From Pisaster brevispinus (Eukaryota; Echinodermata; Asteroidea; Forcipulatida; Asteriidae), in the NCBI GenBank assembly GCA_023634235.1, contig JAMKCF010000143.1, forward strand, positions 62,001-126,000: a stretch of DNA of 64,000 nucleotides, in the 5' to 3' direction. Both the position numbers and the translations under genes were made by a program. Each line of letters starts with the position of its first letter. Within the stretch, counting starts at the first letter, position 1. The notes under the pieces were generated by a model. It saw only the letters and a program-made list of their open reading frames with translations, had not been told where the DNA came from and did no database searches. Of this stretch, positions 24,030 through 35,699 are shown piece after piece.

Positions 24030-25030
24030 CATGTTATGACCTTGATGAGACCTCGTTCATATTACAAAGCCGTCATCATGCCGTCATCGTGCATCACGTG
24101 ACATCACCTTAAAGGTGCACTTTTCAAAGATTTTTGTATTAACAGGAAAAAAGGGGGGCTCAAACTGAAACTTTGCATGTATTCAAAAATTGGGGTGTGT
24201 AACATCCAAAATTTGAGGTTCTGTACTATTGACATCATCAAGTGTTATGTGACATCACCAGGCGGTGGCGTAACTAATGTCATATTTTTTAAGTGGCACC
24301 TTTTTTCTAAGGGGGCACTGTTGGCCAACCAATCATAGATTCTACTTGCACTGAATCTTGATCTACGTAATGGGGAGTTCCAATGGGGGGGGGGGGGGGA
24401 ACCTGTGGGTCACGGACATCATGGGGGGGGCGCGAGTCCCCCTGCCCCCCCCCCCCCCCTTAGTTAAGTTACTGCTTAAAGGTGCAGTTTTACAAGATCT
24501 ATACATTCAAGCTGAAACCATTGCATGTGTTCATGCCAGGATGTGTTACAACCAAAATTTGAGGTTCAGTTATAATGATGTCATCAAATGTCATGTGATG
24601 TTACCTTAAAGGTGCAGTTTTAAGTTAGTTTGCACAAACACACTGCTCCAGTTTTTTAAATATTCTAAAATTATTTATTTATTTTTGTAGAATCTGATTA
24701 ACTTTATGATAATTTCCTAGTCTTTAATTATTTAGGTGTAATGGAATGCATTCAACCATCAGTTTCTGTATTTTAACCATTGTAATACAGATCTATTGTC
24801 TGCACTGGTTCCTTCAGGAAAATGACACCATGTTAAGACCTTGAATAGACCTCATTCATATTACAATGTTGTTATCATGTCGTCATCATGCATCACATGA
24901 CATCACCTTAAAGGTGCACTTTTCAAAGATTTTTGTATTTACAGGAAGAAATGTGCGATCAAACTGAAACTTAATGGTAGTTTATTAGTCTGTAATTTTT
25001 AAAGTGTAATGGAATGCACTCAACCATCAG
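24030..25030. repeat. Diverged 'gacatcaccttaaaggtgca' repeat, three copies
   Basis: The motif and its flanks ('ccaaaatttgaggttc', 'tgtcatcatgcatcac', 'caaagatttttgtat') occur near 24,100, 24,597 and 24,898; a fourth motif is split by the insertion at 24,260-24,475. 'taatggaatgcactcaaccatcagttt' also appears twice (24,737 and 25,005). Confidence 0.75.
24260..24475. mobile_element. Small G/C-run TIR element (216 bp) nested in the repeat
   Basis: Ends 'gcggtggcgtaactaa' and 'ttagttaagttactgc' are inverted. Long G and C homopolymer runs lie inside. Removing 24,260-24,475 restores the repeat motif 'gacatcacc/ttaaaggtgca' exactly, giving a precise pre-insertion site. 'GTGGCGTAACTA' plus a poly-G run also occurs at 35,012 and, in the variant 'gtggtgtagt', near 36,103. 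Confidence 0.75.
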
Positions 25031-26435
25031 TTTGCTGTATTTTAAGTATTTTAGTGACAACCTTTCATGTATGACAAATTGATGGTGTTTTTTTTCTCTA
25101 CATTAATTTACACTACTATTGTTAATTTTTTTGTATTTCCTAAATTTGTATTAAAAATATTTTTGCACTTTTATTTCTGTGTAACTTTCCAACCATGTGT
25201 AAATAAAAGATATCTCTTTTTGTTTTGGTGCAATCTCACTTTTGCCGGATTCATAAAAAACCCACTAAATACACTATCTGTGAAAAAGTTTGTAAAAGTT
25301 TGAAGATAATATTGTTTCACCTTTGGATTAATATCAGTATGAATGTAATGTAATCAGTGATTTATCACATTGAGACTTACTCATTCAATTATTTGTATCT
25401 ATTTGAATTGTTATTTTATTGATTATCATTTCTGTACTTTGTGTTTAGGGGATCCATTGTATTTACCCTCAAATGGGGGCAAACCTAGTGTTAGGACTTT
25501 GTTCAAATAGTGTATGTTTTCTTATGTCATATTGGAAAATAAATTATTGGAAACCAAACCAATACTGGTTGATTTGTTTCATATCAGACAGTTTTCCTCT
25601 CAATCCCACCCCCAAAATATGATTATCAAATGGATCATGGTATTAAAATTGTATCCATTTAATTTAGTTTCTGACCAAATCACTATTGATAACAAATTTG
25701 TTTGGGTGCTGTGCAAACAAATCCAAGTGCCCTCAACTTGTGTGAGTAAAACATGGAGGTGCATGCTTTGTATGCATTGTGTAGACCAACAAGCAACAGA
25801 ACACTAAGTGGGCACCGTGCAATGCACCGGTGGAATGTACATGTGCACGTGCACGTGGTGGGACAGCCATGGGCTAGTGGTGGGAGTGCTGTAGTCTCAG
25901 CCTGAACATTCTTCGGTTGATATTCAAAGGGTCAAAATTTACTAATTTTGAAATCACCAACGTGGTCCTTACCTGATTATGTATTCATTGCATGGGTTTA
26001 AAATATCACTCGTCTACGAAATCATGAAGAAAAGGACAATTTTAGGTTGCCGCTGACCCCAAAATAAAAAGCCCCTCTTCGTTTGTAAATAGACTGGCTC
26101 CTTGTCACCATTTTCACACAGATAAGTGTATTTTATATGCATTTCCCCATGATTACTTCAGGGTCCATACACTTTAAGCGCCCTCACACGGATTGGTCAA
26201 AGTTATATGGCAAAACTGAGGTTTTTAAACTCCAAATTTAAGGGGGTGGTTTAATTTTTTTTGTGAAAATTTTACATCCAATCATGAATTTCAGTTGATA
26301 AGGATTATAGTTGTCCACTCAAATACTTTTTTTGCGGAATAAATTACCTTACCCCTGTAACCCCCTCCACAAAATCCACAAATTTCTACACTAGGCCGCA
26401 TCCACCAGTATTCCAACAGGGGCTTTTGAGGCGTT
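25031..26435. other. No supported gene
   Basis: AT-rich non-coding DNA. Frames at 25,067 and 25,514 are strongly hydrophobic or AT-driven and lack splice context. Near 25,830-25,860 'gtacatgtgcacgtgcacgtgg' is a short palindromic run. Confidence 0.45.
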
Positions 26436-26439
26436 TAAA

Positions 26440-29140
26440 ATACCCTTTCCCTCCATGAATGTGCAAAAAGTTAAACATGAAGTTTTATAATCACCCGCCT
26501 AATAAACAAACTTCTAACAAGGAAATACACACACAAGAAAATTCCAAGCTTTCCGTACCCGACGATTCATCCGTGCTACATCCCACAACCCAGCAGTGCC
26601 TCTTCTTCACGACTATTGTGTGTAACTCCTGTGTTTATTATACCAATACACTTAGAAAAAAAGAAGAAAAAAAAAACCCTCACCCGAATCATTGAGTCTT
26701 GTGTTATTACCCATTCATGCATGGATACAGCGTGTAACCCTACTTTTCTTTCTAACCGTCACGAAAAAACCTAACCCTTACCCTAACCCTAACCCTAACC
26801 CTAACCATAACCCTAACCCTAACCCTAACCCTAACCCTAACCCTAACCCAAAAGAAAACACCCCATTCCCTATGGAGTTTCTTTTACAGTCATTACTCTT
26901 TCCTCCTGGAATGCTTTGTGTAACTGCAGGGTTTTTTTTCCAACCGTCCCGTGAAAAACCCTTAACCTAACCCTTACCCTAACCCAAAAGAAAACACCCC
27001 ATTCCCTATGGAGTTTCTTTTACAGTCATTACTCTTTCCTCCTGGAATGCTTTGTGTAACTGCAGGGTTTTATTTCCAACCGTCCCGTGAAAAACCCTAA
27101 CCCTATAACCCTAACCACAACCAACCCACCCGAAAATACCCCGATCCCTATCAAAAAGTTTCTTTTACATTACTCTTTGCCTCTTAACTGCAGAGTTTTA
27201 TTTCTAACCCTAAACCTAACCCCAATTAACCCACCCAAAACCCTAAACCTAACCCCAATTAACCCACCCAACACCCTAATCCCTATCAGAGTTTTATTTC
27301 TAACCTTCACCCTAACCCTAACCCTAAGCAACCAACCCCAAAACACCCTATCCCTATCATAGAGTTTATTTTACATGACTCTTTCTCTGAACTGCAGAGT
27401 TTTATTTCTAACCCTCACCCTTACCCAAAATAACCCACCTCAAAACACCATAATCCCTATCAGAGTTTTATATCTAAATTTCACCCTTACCCTAACCCCA
27501 AACAACCGACCCAAAACACCCTAATCCCCATCATAGAGTTTTTTTTTTACATTAATCTTTCCTTTGAACCGCAGAGTTTTATTTCTTACCCTAACCCTAA
27601 CCCTAAATAACCCACCCCAAAACACCCTAATCCCTATCAGAGTTTTATTTCTAACCTTCACCCTAACCCTTACCCCAAACAACCGACCTAAAACACCTTA
27701 ATCCCTATCATAGAGTTTATTTTACATTACTCTTTCCTCTGAACTGCAGAGTTTTATTTCTAACCCTAACCCTAACCCCAAATAACCCACCCCAAAACAC
27801 CCTTATCCCTATCAGAGTTTTATTTCTAAACTTCACCCTAACCCTAACCCCAAACAACCGACCTAAAACACCTTAATCCCTATCATAGAGTTTCGTTTAC
27901 ATTACTCTTTCCTCTAAAGTGCAGAGTTTTAATTCTAACCCTAACCCTTACCCCAAATAACCCACTCCAAAACACCCTAATCCATATCATAGAGTTTCTC
28001 TTGCATACTCTTTCCCCCTGGATTGCTGTTTTTAACCACAAAGTTTTATTCACAACCGCCCAGAAAAACATTTGTATCATAACAACAATCTTACAAAGAA
28101 ATAACGAACATCAAGAAACAAAATTGCACACATCCCGAATCATTCGGTCTTTTATTGCTACTCATTAATTCATATGACTACTTTTATTATCAATAATCTT
28201 AGAAAAAACATTAAACATTAAGACACAAGCGTGCACGTAGTTTCACTTACGTAGTTTCACGCACAAGTTTCACTTACAGTTTTCTTTCATTCGTGGCTAC
28301 TGCTCGTATTTCAGCATAATTTGTTAACCAAATATTCTCAAAAAGAAACAGAAAGAAAGAGCATGTAACCGTAGTTTTATTTTACTAACATAAAACACCC
28401 CGTATTTTGAAATTTCTCGTGCTTTACCTCATGAATAATACCTGCAACGGCAGAGTTTCATTGCCGAATGCCCCCCCCCCCCCCCACACACACGCACACA
28501 ACCTAATCAAGGAGTTACTGTGACATTACTCTTTCCTTTAGGACTGCTGTTTGTAACTGAATAATTTATTTCGTACCTTCCTAAAAAAACTATAAAAAAA
28601 ACTAACGTCATCAACTGAAAACACAATATCTGAATCACGGAGTTACTGTCATAACTATTTTCGCATGAATGTAGCTGTTTGTAAACGCAGAGTTCTATTT
28701 CCAAATTAACCATAACTTAACCCCAACCCAAACGAAACACACCCATACACGAATCAATCACTCACCCTTGGTAATTTTTCCTTCACTAAAATCATACTTT
28801 TGTTTCCAACTTTCCTCAAACAAGAAAATAAGGAAAAACATTTATTTTCAACACCCAACAGCCTAATCACGGAGTGTCTCTTATTACTGAATTAATACTG
28901 CATAATAACCGAATAGTTTTATTACCAGCCAGCCGTACTACACTAAAACTGAACAGTGCAGTGTTCTTGCATCTTCCGTTATAAATACTACATTTAACCA
29001 TAGTTACACACAGAAAAACACCTAAAAATCAAACAAACAAACATTGAACATCAATCAAAATCACCCCGTACCAAATCATGGAGTGTCTTATAAATTACCA
29101 TTTCCTTCACAACTAACCATACAGTTTTTGTTCCAACATT
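26440..29140. repeat. Telomere-repeat-containing satellite block
   Basis: The core run (CCCTAA)n is nearly perfect at 26,769-26,849. CCCTAA-type stretches then recur inside a longer satellite whose landmark 'atcatagagtttattttacattactctttcctctg.actgcagagttttatttctaacc' appears near 27,360, 27,533, 27,711 and 27,888 (period about 175 bp). Earlier units near 26,870 and 27,000 are about 132 bp. Towards both edges (26,440-26,700 and 28,080-29,140) the same landmarks persist ('ggagttactgtgacattactctttcc' at 28,510, 'atcacggagt' at 28,638 and 28,865) but the telomeric hexamers are lost. TTAGGG is the telomere repeat of deuterostomes, so this is an interstitial telomeric or subtelomere-like satellite. 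Confidence 0.9.
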
Positions 29141-30935
29141 CCTAAATTGTTTCAAGTCATCCGCGTTTACCCACAGTCTGAACATTCTCAACGCCGCCAT
29201 CGTCACCCCTTCCTCGGTTCTTAAAGTCCCCCCCCCCTCCCACCCCAATGGGTTCTTTGCTGCCGTGCGTCTTCATGGATGCTGCTCCAAGCAGACTACA
29301 TTGGTTCAGACTCCTTCCTGCAATAAGAAAAGTCTGTTCCCCTTTTCATTATTATTACCATCAAAGTTACTTAGTGGACTCAAACCAATATCTCCATAAT
29401 CTTTGTGTGTAAAACACTTTATTGATGGTGAAAAAAATTATTAAAAATACAAACAAGGTAGGCTGTAATAATTTTGTTTCAGAATAGTATAAAGGTAATA
29501 TTAAGTAGGCATCTACGTTTTGTTTTGCTTTCCATTTGAGGATTTTAACATTACAAAATGCTGAGAAATGTATTTTATTGTTGTCAAAGACGAATAATAA
29601 AACATTATACATATCAGACAAATCCACGATACAAGCAAATAAAACATCCAAACACAACTTGGATTTTAAACTTTCTATATCAATTACCATTACTTACAGC
29701 TACCAGAAACTTTTGATGCTTGTTCTTATTATAAACCTTTTAAGCAGAGATGACTAAATTTAGGAATATATACGAATATTGGATGCAATTGAGTGCATTG
29801 GTCTTAAATATAAACACGAGGCGAAATCTGGACATTGCTTTTCACGAGGCAAAGCTGAGTGAATCGAAAAAGCCAGATTTCATCGATTGGTTATAATCTG
29901 AGACCAATGTACCAACAAAACGCATTCAACGTTTGTTTTATATACCAGTACTTTTCACACACAGATCCCTTAAAATAAATAGCTTTTCAACCACACTTAA
30001 TAATTAATGTAAACAGTTCCTCTAAAGAAGACAACCAACCCGATTCCACCACCCCCCTTCATCAAAAATCACAGACCCCATTCCATTTTCCCCCAAGAAT
30101 CATCACGAACCGTAATCCATTGACAGAAACTCTACGATGTTTTCAAATAGCATTCCTGTCATTCTTTCTATTCTTGAGACATTTTCATTTTTATTCTATT
30201 GCCGTTGATTTCAAAATGTCATAGTTTTTTATTTTTAGTGTTAATTCTAGAAAGAAAACGCAGCGGTATACATGAAATTCATATGTCCTAAATTAACGGT
30301 AACTTTTGCAGTCCTACATAGCTATCAAACTTTACCTCCGGAAAGCCGTGTTGTCTCGTGAATTACAAATTAATAAATACCGAAGGAAATAATCACAACT
30401 TAGAGCTTGTATCCCTTTTCTGAAAATAATTGTAATTGTGGCAAAATGCCTGTTTGTTTTATTTGTGTAACCTGTTTAAAAATCAAGGATAATTGAGGGC
30501 GCTATTCGAAACTAATTTGCATATTTGAATTTGATTATCTCAGTCATTACAAAACGTCCACATAAAAAAATGGCCACTAAGCTATTAAAGTGAAAACTAT
30601 TCATAATAAGTTCTATTGTAAACTGTGATTAAATAATTCAATTTACCTATAAATAAGAGATCCCACTCAAGTTGAATTTAAACCAGGTAGGCTATTTAAA
30701 GTGCATACATTTAAAATTAGTGATACTTCAAGTTAAGTTTTTTTAAAAAGTAATATTAATAGCCTTTGTATTCAAATAGTGTAAACACGTTTTGTAACGC
30801 TATAACAAATTTAGCAATTTACCAATATTGTTATTGTTATTATTATTATTGCACTAAGTAAACTAGAAAAGACCAGTATAACCAGTGGTTTCCGAATATT
30901 ACAAATGTACAAAAGAGTATTACAAGTGTACCCTA
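29141..30935. other. No supported gene
   Basis: AT-rich non-coding DNA. Near 29,320 the minus strand has a good acceptor-like run (ttcttattgcag) followed by a short open frame, but its phase does not join to the upstream candidate exons and no partner is seen. Confidence 0.35.
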
Positions 30936-30936
30936 C

Positions 30937-31017
30937 CTTAAATTGTTGAGACCACACACACTTGGTACACGAGCCCCCGACAGCAAACGTTCCCATTGCA
31001 CATAACATCACACTACT
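30937..31017 (-). CDS. Candidate internal exon with GCC2/GCC3-like cysteine pattern
   Basis: Read on the minus strand, 81 nt (27 codons) lie between an AG (ttttcag) and a GT donor (AAG/GTAGGG). The translation includes CAMGTFAVGGSCTKC, which matches the C-x2-G-T-F-...-C-x2-C pattern of GCC2/GCC3 (ephrin-receptor-like) cysteine repeats of extracellular proteins. The exon starts and ends in phase 0, compatible with the candidate upstream exon at 32,439-32,479. Weak points: the acceptor has a G-run instead of a pyrimidine tract upstream, the exon is short, and I find no third exon. It could be a pseudo-exon. Confidence 0.32.
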
Positions 31018-31029
31018 CTGAAAACTCCC

Positions 31030-32430
31030 GGCATATTTGACCCCCCCCCCCCCAACCCCAGGGAGCCTGATTCATTTCTTGGCCGACTCGGAAACTTAAA
31101 TAAAAATTGGATTCTAGTTCGGATTCTGCGTCAGTTAAGTTGACCCATTTATGGGTAATTTTGAACAATATTTCGGGCCACACTGACCCCCAAAACAGTC
31201 AGGCCCCCTTGCGACCCGGTTCAATTTCAGCAAGAAGTAGTTTGAAATAATATTCTGCGGTATGTTTGACAATAACTCCTGAACTAAGCGTGCTAGAGAG
31301 ACACAACTTGTACCTGACTCTTCCTTTGGCGTTTCTCCATTCGAAAATCAGGCTTTTGGGGCCACTTCAGACGATAATGACCAGCAAGTTGGGATACTCC
31401 GAATGATGCCCAACAAAAGTATCTTCAACGGGATTTTTGTACACAGAGCTGTCAAAGATCGAAATACAAAAACAAAGACAGTCAAATCAGCCTCAGAATA
31501 ATGCTGGATCTGCTCATCTCATGGGCTCTCACTTTGTCTTAGTTTGTTTTCTTTTTTCGTTTTCGTTTTATTGTGACGTTTTTGTAGGGGATGCGAACGG
31601 CCAAGAATGTATGGCTAATACGACCACCGATTTAAAAAAAAAAAATATTAGATGAGCCAATTTTTGGACAAAAATAGTTAACTACAATGATTTGTTGTAC
31701 ATTCATTCTGTTGATTTTTTTGGAGTAACGTTTTATTTGTTGGTAAGGCTAAGGCTAGGCTATAACAAAATAATAATAGTAAATAAAAATCAAGGTAACA
31801 AAAAATAATGTGCAGTGAATTTTTGTTGTAACGGGGGTGTTATAGGTGTTGCAAAACATTAGCCAAGACGAGAGAGGATGGTAAAGGAGATTCATACCAA
31901 CTCTTTGATCACGACAATTAATGATAATCAAAATTACGTTTTCCCTTCCAGCCTCGCTTTGGTTGTGTTGTTTTGAAATGATACAAACACGATGGCTGAA
32001 CAGTGATACCCGACGGGCATCAACATTTCGTCTTGATGACTTTGGAATGCATTGTATTAAGAATGGCATCTAGAGATGCCAAATTGTTCTGAAAGTTTTA
32101 TAAATTTGGTGGTCATGCGTGTACGACGATAGTAAATAATTGGTTGACATTTTGGAGGAAAGTATAGTGGCCTGGAACAGTTGAAAAACGGGACCAAGTT
32201 ATTGTGAAAAACTACGTAAACAAGTTTGAAAAATGTACCTTTCTGTAAACGCGCATGCTCAGATTTACGTAAACAATTGGGATGTCTGGCGCCATCTAGC
32301 GCTCCCAAACCTCTAAATGATTTTTTTTAAAGAGAAAAAAAGATAAAGATTTTTGTTTTAACTTAGTTGATGCAACTTCAGTTATAACCAACCCCGTACC
32401 TTTTACCAATAGAGGGCGCAATAATCACAC
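31030..32430. other. Non-coding; diverged 'tgacccat' repeat at 31,110-31,165
   Basis: If the flanking candidate exons are real, this is their intron. A poly-C run lies at 31,041-31,054. 'gttgacccatttatgggtaa' relates to the repeats at 23.1 and 34.5 kb. No RNA gene is seen. Confidence 0.4.
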
Positions 32431-32438
32431 ATACTTAC

Positions 32439-32479
32439 CTTTTCAGGGGTACTAGATGGAAGACGCTTACTTGAGCCGG
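32439..32479 (-). CDS. Candidate 41-nt exon with strong splice sites
   Basis: On the minus strand a pyrimidine tract ending tttttctcag precedes 41 nt, followed by a consensus donor AAAAG/GTAAGTATG. In the frame that leaves two leading bases the translation is GSSKRLPSSTPEK, with no stop. The exon ends in phase 0, which fits the next minus-strand candidate at 30,937-31,017. Polar, serine/proline-rich composition fits a linker. The splice signals are the best I see outside the Ig cluster, but nothing identifies the protein. Confidence 0.42.
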
Positions 32480-32577
32480 CTGAGAAAAATAAATAACAAA
32501 CAAAAAAATAGAAGTCAAACTGAAACCACAATTAATTAACTCTTCGTGACACCATAAAAAAAAAATCACACACTTAT

Positions 32578-32965
32578 GCCATCAGGCACTTTTCAAGTGT
32601 CCGTTTGATATTTTGCGTGTAATACGTGTTTTTGAGAACACAATCATGTTTAAATCGCCCAAACTATTGGATATAGACCCTTGTGACCAAACAAAATAAA
32701 TTCAAGCAAAATTTCCATTGAGATCAGCCCACAAGTGTCTCTAAGCCATTTGTTTGAATGAAACCCTCGTGTTTGATGAGTCAGCAAAAACATCATAATT
32801 TCTTACATTTCCCAAGGGAATACCGGGAGAACTGGTCATTGGTGGATTTTTTTGGGTGTGAAATCAACCCCGATGGTAACAAGACAATTGGCATGCTATT
32901 TTGCTAGGTGTAGTTGAGGAACCTTCATTTTTTTAAAAACGGACACCTGAAAAGTGCCTGATGGC
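32578..32965. mobile_element. TIR MITE (about 388 bp)
   Basis: GCCATCAGGCACTTTTCA at the left end and its complement TGAAAAGTGCCTGATGGC at the right; the inverted match continues to GTGTCCGTTT with one mismatch. The flanks 'ttat' and 'ttaa' are compatible with a short TA-rich target duplication. Non-coding interior. Confidence 0.8.
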
Positions 32966-32969
32966 TTAA

Positions 32970-34450
32970 TCGAGGGTTAATGCCTAAACTCACCCTCCCG
33001 ACGTCACCCCAGGACGAGACCCTAACACCCTTCCCCACCACAACCCAAGTTGTAATCCAAGGCTCCCCCAACAAATGAATCTCCCCTTTTTTTTCACTGA
33101 CATTTTTAGTCAAATTAAATGCTTCCGAGAATGATATTCAGTTGTTATAAACCAGTTCAATCAATGAGCTATTGGATTGTTTTGTTTCAGATGATACTCC
33201 CTCTAGGGTTGTACTAGGTTTTGTTCTACCTTCATTTTTGCCATCTTTTATTGACACTTGTTGAGCCGACTCACTGCAAGCTTGTTCCAATATTCTCTAA
33301 CTGCACATTTGTCTTGTACGTGGCTTTCATTCAGTTTAATTGTTCGTTTTTGCAAAAAGGCAGCGCTTTGTAAAGAGTGAGTCCCATTTAAAAAAGTGAG
33401 TTTCATTAAATTTACCGTTATTATTTTTGCTTTGAAATACACTGTGCTCTGCGTGTCTTACTTATGTTACAAACTTGTCTAATAGTGAAGTACAAGATGG
33501 CTGCTGACTGTGAGTGAAAGGTCTGCACTGCAAACACATTACAATGCAGGTTTATTCTAATCCACGGGGAAAAAAGACACACAAGTACGATTTATTTTCT
33601 TTTATTTCACAACAAAAACACACAAAGACACAATTTGTTTTCCTTTATTTCACTGAAGATACACAAAGCCACATGTCACACATTATAAGCTGGATATGAA
33701 TTAGAAACACACACCACACTGAAGTGATTGGGGTTAACCATCATTTGACCATAAAACTGTTTTGTACAATTTTTGTCTTCTAATCAGTGCTTTCAGTAAT
33801 GAAGGTTCATGTTTTCCTCGTGATTCATCACAGAGAGTCAAATTGTAACACATTGTAATGTGAAATTCGTTATAAGGGTTCCAATCATAACTAAAAAAAA
33901 TTCAAATTACAAGATTTAATACTTTCACAAAATAATATTGAGAGAGAGAAGATTGGTTTCACTGTTTTTAGAATCCTATTTTGACGTCCATTGAGGTTTG
34001 CATGATTCATCCTTTTCGACACTGACCTTGCAACTAAACTTATAAAACAAATACTCGAAGATGTAACTTTTGTATGAGTTGCCAACCCATGATAAAATGT
34101 GTAATTAGTGACAAATATTAATGAGTCAATAGAAAACCAAGTAAAACGTTTTGTATTCTTTATGAGATGTGATGCCTTCATCTAAAACATGAAAATCAAT
34201 TAATCTCTGTAGACCTTTAATGCACTGCTGCCTCCTTTGTCAAGTTCCCTACTTGCAATAATAATAGATATCCTCATACCAAAGTGGGACCAGACTAATT
34301 TGCTCACTCTTAGAACATCTGGGTCAGAATTGACTCAATTCCAGGTCGCAGGGGGCCTGACCAAGAGCTGCCAACATTTGCATCTTGCAATCAGAGAGAT
34401 TTTGTACAACAATCAGAATTAGATTCAGTATAATAGGGAACATAATCAGT
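32970..34450. other. No supported gene
   Basis: Non-coding AT-rich DNA. Three short frames were examined and show no motif or splice context. Confidence 0.4.
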
Positions 34451-34753
34451 GAGAATTTCAGGTAGACTTTCAAATTTATTGATCAGAACATGGACAGAAT
34501 GGGTTATTTTCAGGGAACTTTCTGCAGAATCAGGGAGAGTTGGCAGTTCTGCTGACCAACTTATGGGTCAAACTGAAGTGGAATCTGAGCTCAAATCCCA
34601 ATTTAAATCACTTCTGAGTCAGCAGCTGGAATTCCAGTCATTTCAGACCAAGGAGTTTCTTAGAGTGTAATTGCAATGGATTGACAATGTAGATGCTTCG
34701 AGACAGAGCTGTCTGAGAATACTAATACCTTGCATGTTGCTGCCTTGTTGAGC

Positions 34754-34803
34754 TCAGACGTCATTTATATCAGGTTGTTCTCTCCCTAGCTCATCACTCT
34801 CCA
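34754..34803 (-). CDS. Candidate terminal exon unit, copy 1 (50 nt with stop)
   Basis: Minus strand: acceptor ttttaattgtatgcag, then two bases and 16 codons ending in TGA (ESDELGREQPDINDV). An equal-length unit in the same phase with its own acceptor and stop lies at 35,605-35,654. The encoded peptides are acidic and only loosely alike. The call rests on the matched length, phase and splice site. Confidence 0.28.
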
Positions 34804-35011
34804 CTGCATACAATTAAAAGAAGAAAGAATAAGAATAGTTAAATAAAGGTTCCAAATTATGAATGACTGAAAGGCAAAGTACAGGACAGAGCCCTAAACA
34901 GACATGAATGGATGCTCTTCAAAGAGCTGGATTACACCAAGGATAAAACATCATGCCTACATCACTTCATAGTAAGTGATGAGACGAAGGAAATATTTTG
35001 ACCAAATTGTC

Positions 35012-35095
35012 AGTGGCATAACTAAGGGGGGGGGGGGGGGGGGGCACGTGGCCCTCCAATTTTTGTCAGTGCCCCAAAGGTGCCCCCCCCCCAAT
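35012..35095. mobile_element. Fragment of 'GTGGCATAACTAAG' poly-G/poly-C element
   Basis: 'cagtggcataactaag' followed by a long G run, then a matching C run at about 35,083. Related to the nested element at 24,260-24,475. The right boundary is not clear. Confidence 0.5.
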
Positions 35096-35109
35096 TGGAA
35101 CCTTTTCTT

Positions 35110-35335
35110 GTCTTCTCTCCATGGGATTTTTGGCTGGAAAGTAGAGTGATAAAGTTGGCTTTTCTGAGAGTTCTTTGCTTCACAACCAGAATTAAGCATT
35201 TTCTGCTTAGCAAAAATAAGCAGAGTACCAGGCAAAGATTTTACATTTGACATGGTCTGCCGGTAACTGTATTCTGGGAAGCATAATGTTGTGGTGCTTA
35301 GCTACTTTTTGTGCTTAAGCAGCTCTTAGTACTTG
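35110..35335. mobile_element. Degraded 'gcttaagcagctct' MITE, copy 1
   Basis: Shares 'tctgcttagcaaaaataagcag', 'accag', 'ttgtgcttaagcagctct' and the general length with the better preserved element at 40,251-40,434. Confidence 0.6.
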
Positions 35336-35604
35336 TCTGAAACACTTACAATCCCGTACCCAGCCTGGACTGACATGAGTTATTTCAGAGGTATCCAGAT
35401 TCCTGAACACATAAACAAAACTTCTACATCTACAAGATTGCTGTACACTTTGACCCAGTTGAGGTAATGAGTAACTGGTTTTGGATGTTGGAACTGATTG
35501 TCTGTGCGTATTTGAACAAGAGTCTCAAACCGCTTGGATGCTGTTTTTTGCACTCTTAATCAGAGCAATGATGAAGATCCAACAGGTTAACAAGTCTAGT
35601 GAGA

Positions 35605-35654
35605 TCAGATGTCAGTCCTCATCTTGTAGTCTTCCCATAGCTCACCAATCTCCT
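35605..35654 (-). CDS. Candidate terminal exon unit, copy 2 (50 nt with stop)
   Basis: Minus strand: acceptor tttttggtgtag, then two bases and 16 codons ending in TGA (EEIGELWEDYKMRTDI). Its length and phase are the same as the unit 851 bp away at 34,754-34,803. Flanking intron sequence is only partly alike. Function unknown. Confidence 0.3.
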
Positions 35655-35699
35655 CTACACCAAAAACACATGGAGAGGATTAAAAAGAATACAGTTTAA

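Noticed and set aside
24358..24609. Glycine/proline-rich frame
   Set aside because: Produced by G and C homopolymer runs in a small transposon.
26692..27362. Plus-strand frames rich in NPNPNP and NLTPINPP
   Set aside because: Direct translation of CCCTAA telomere repeats and their satellite; no biological coding signal.
29051..29330. Minus-strand exon after an acceptor-like ttcttattgcag
   Set aside because: Phase does not match the candidate exons upstream, frames are short, and the segment overlaps the decaying satellite edge.
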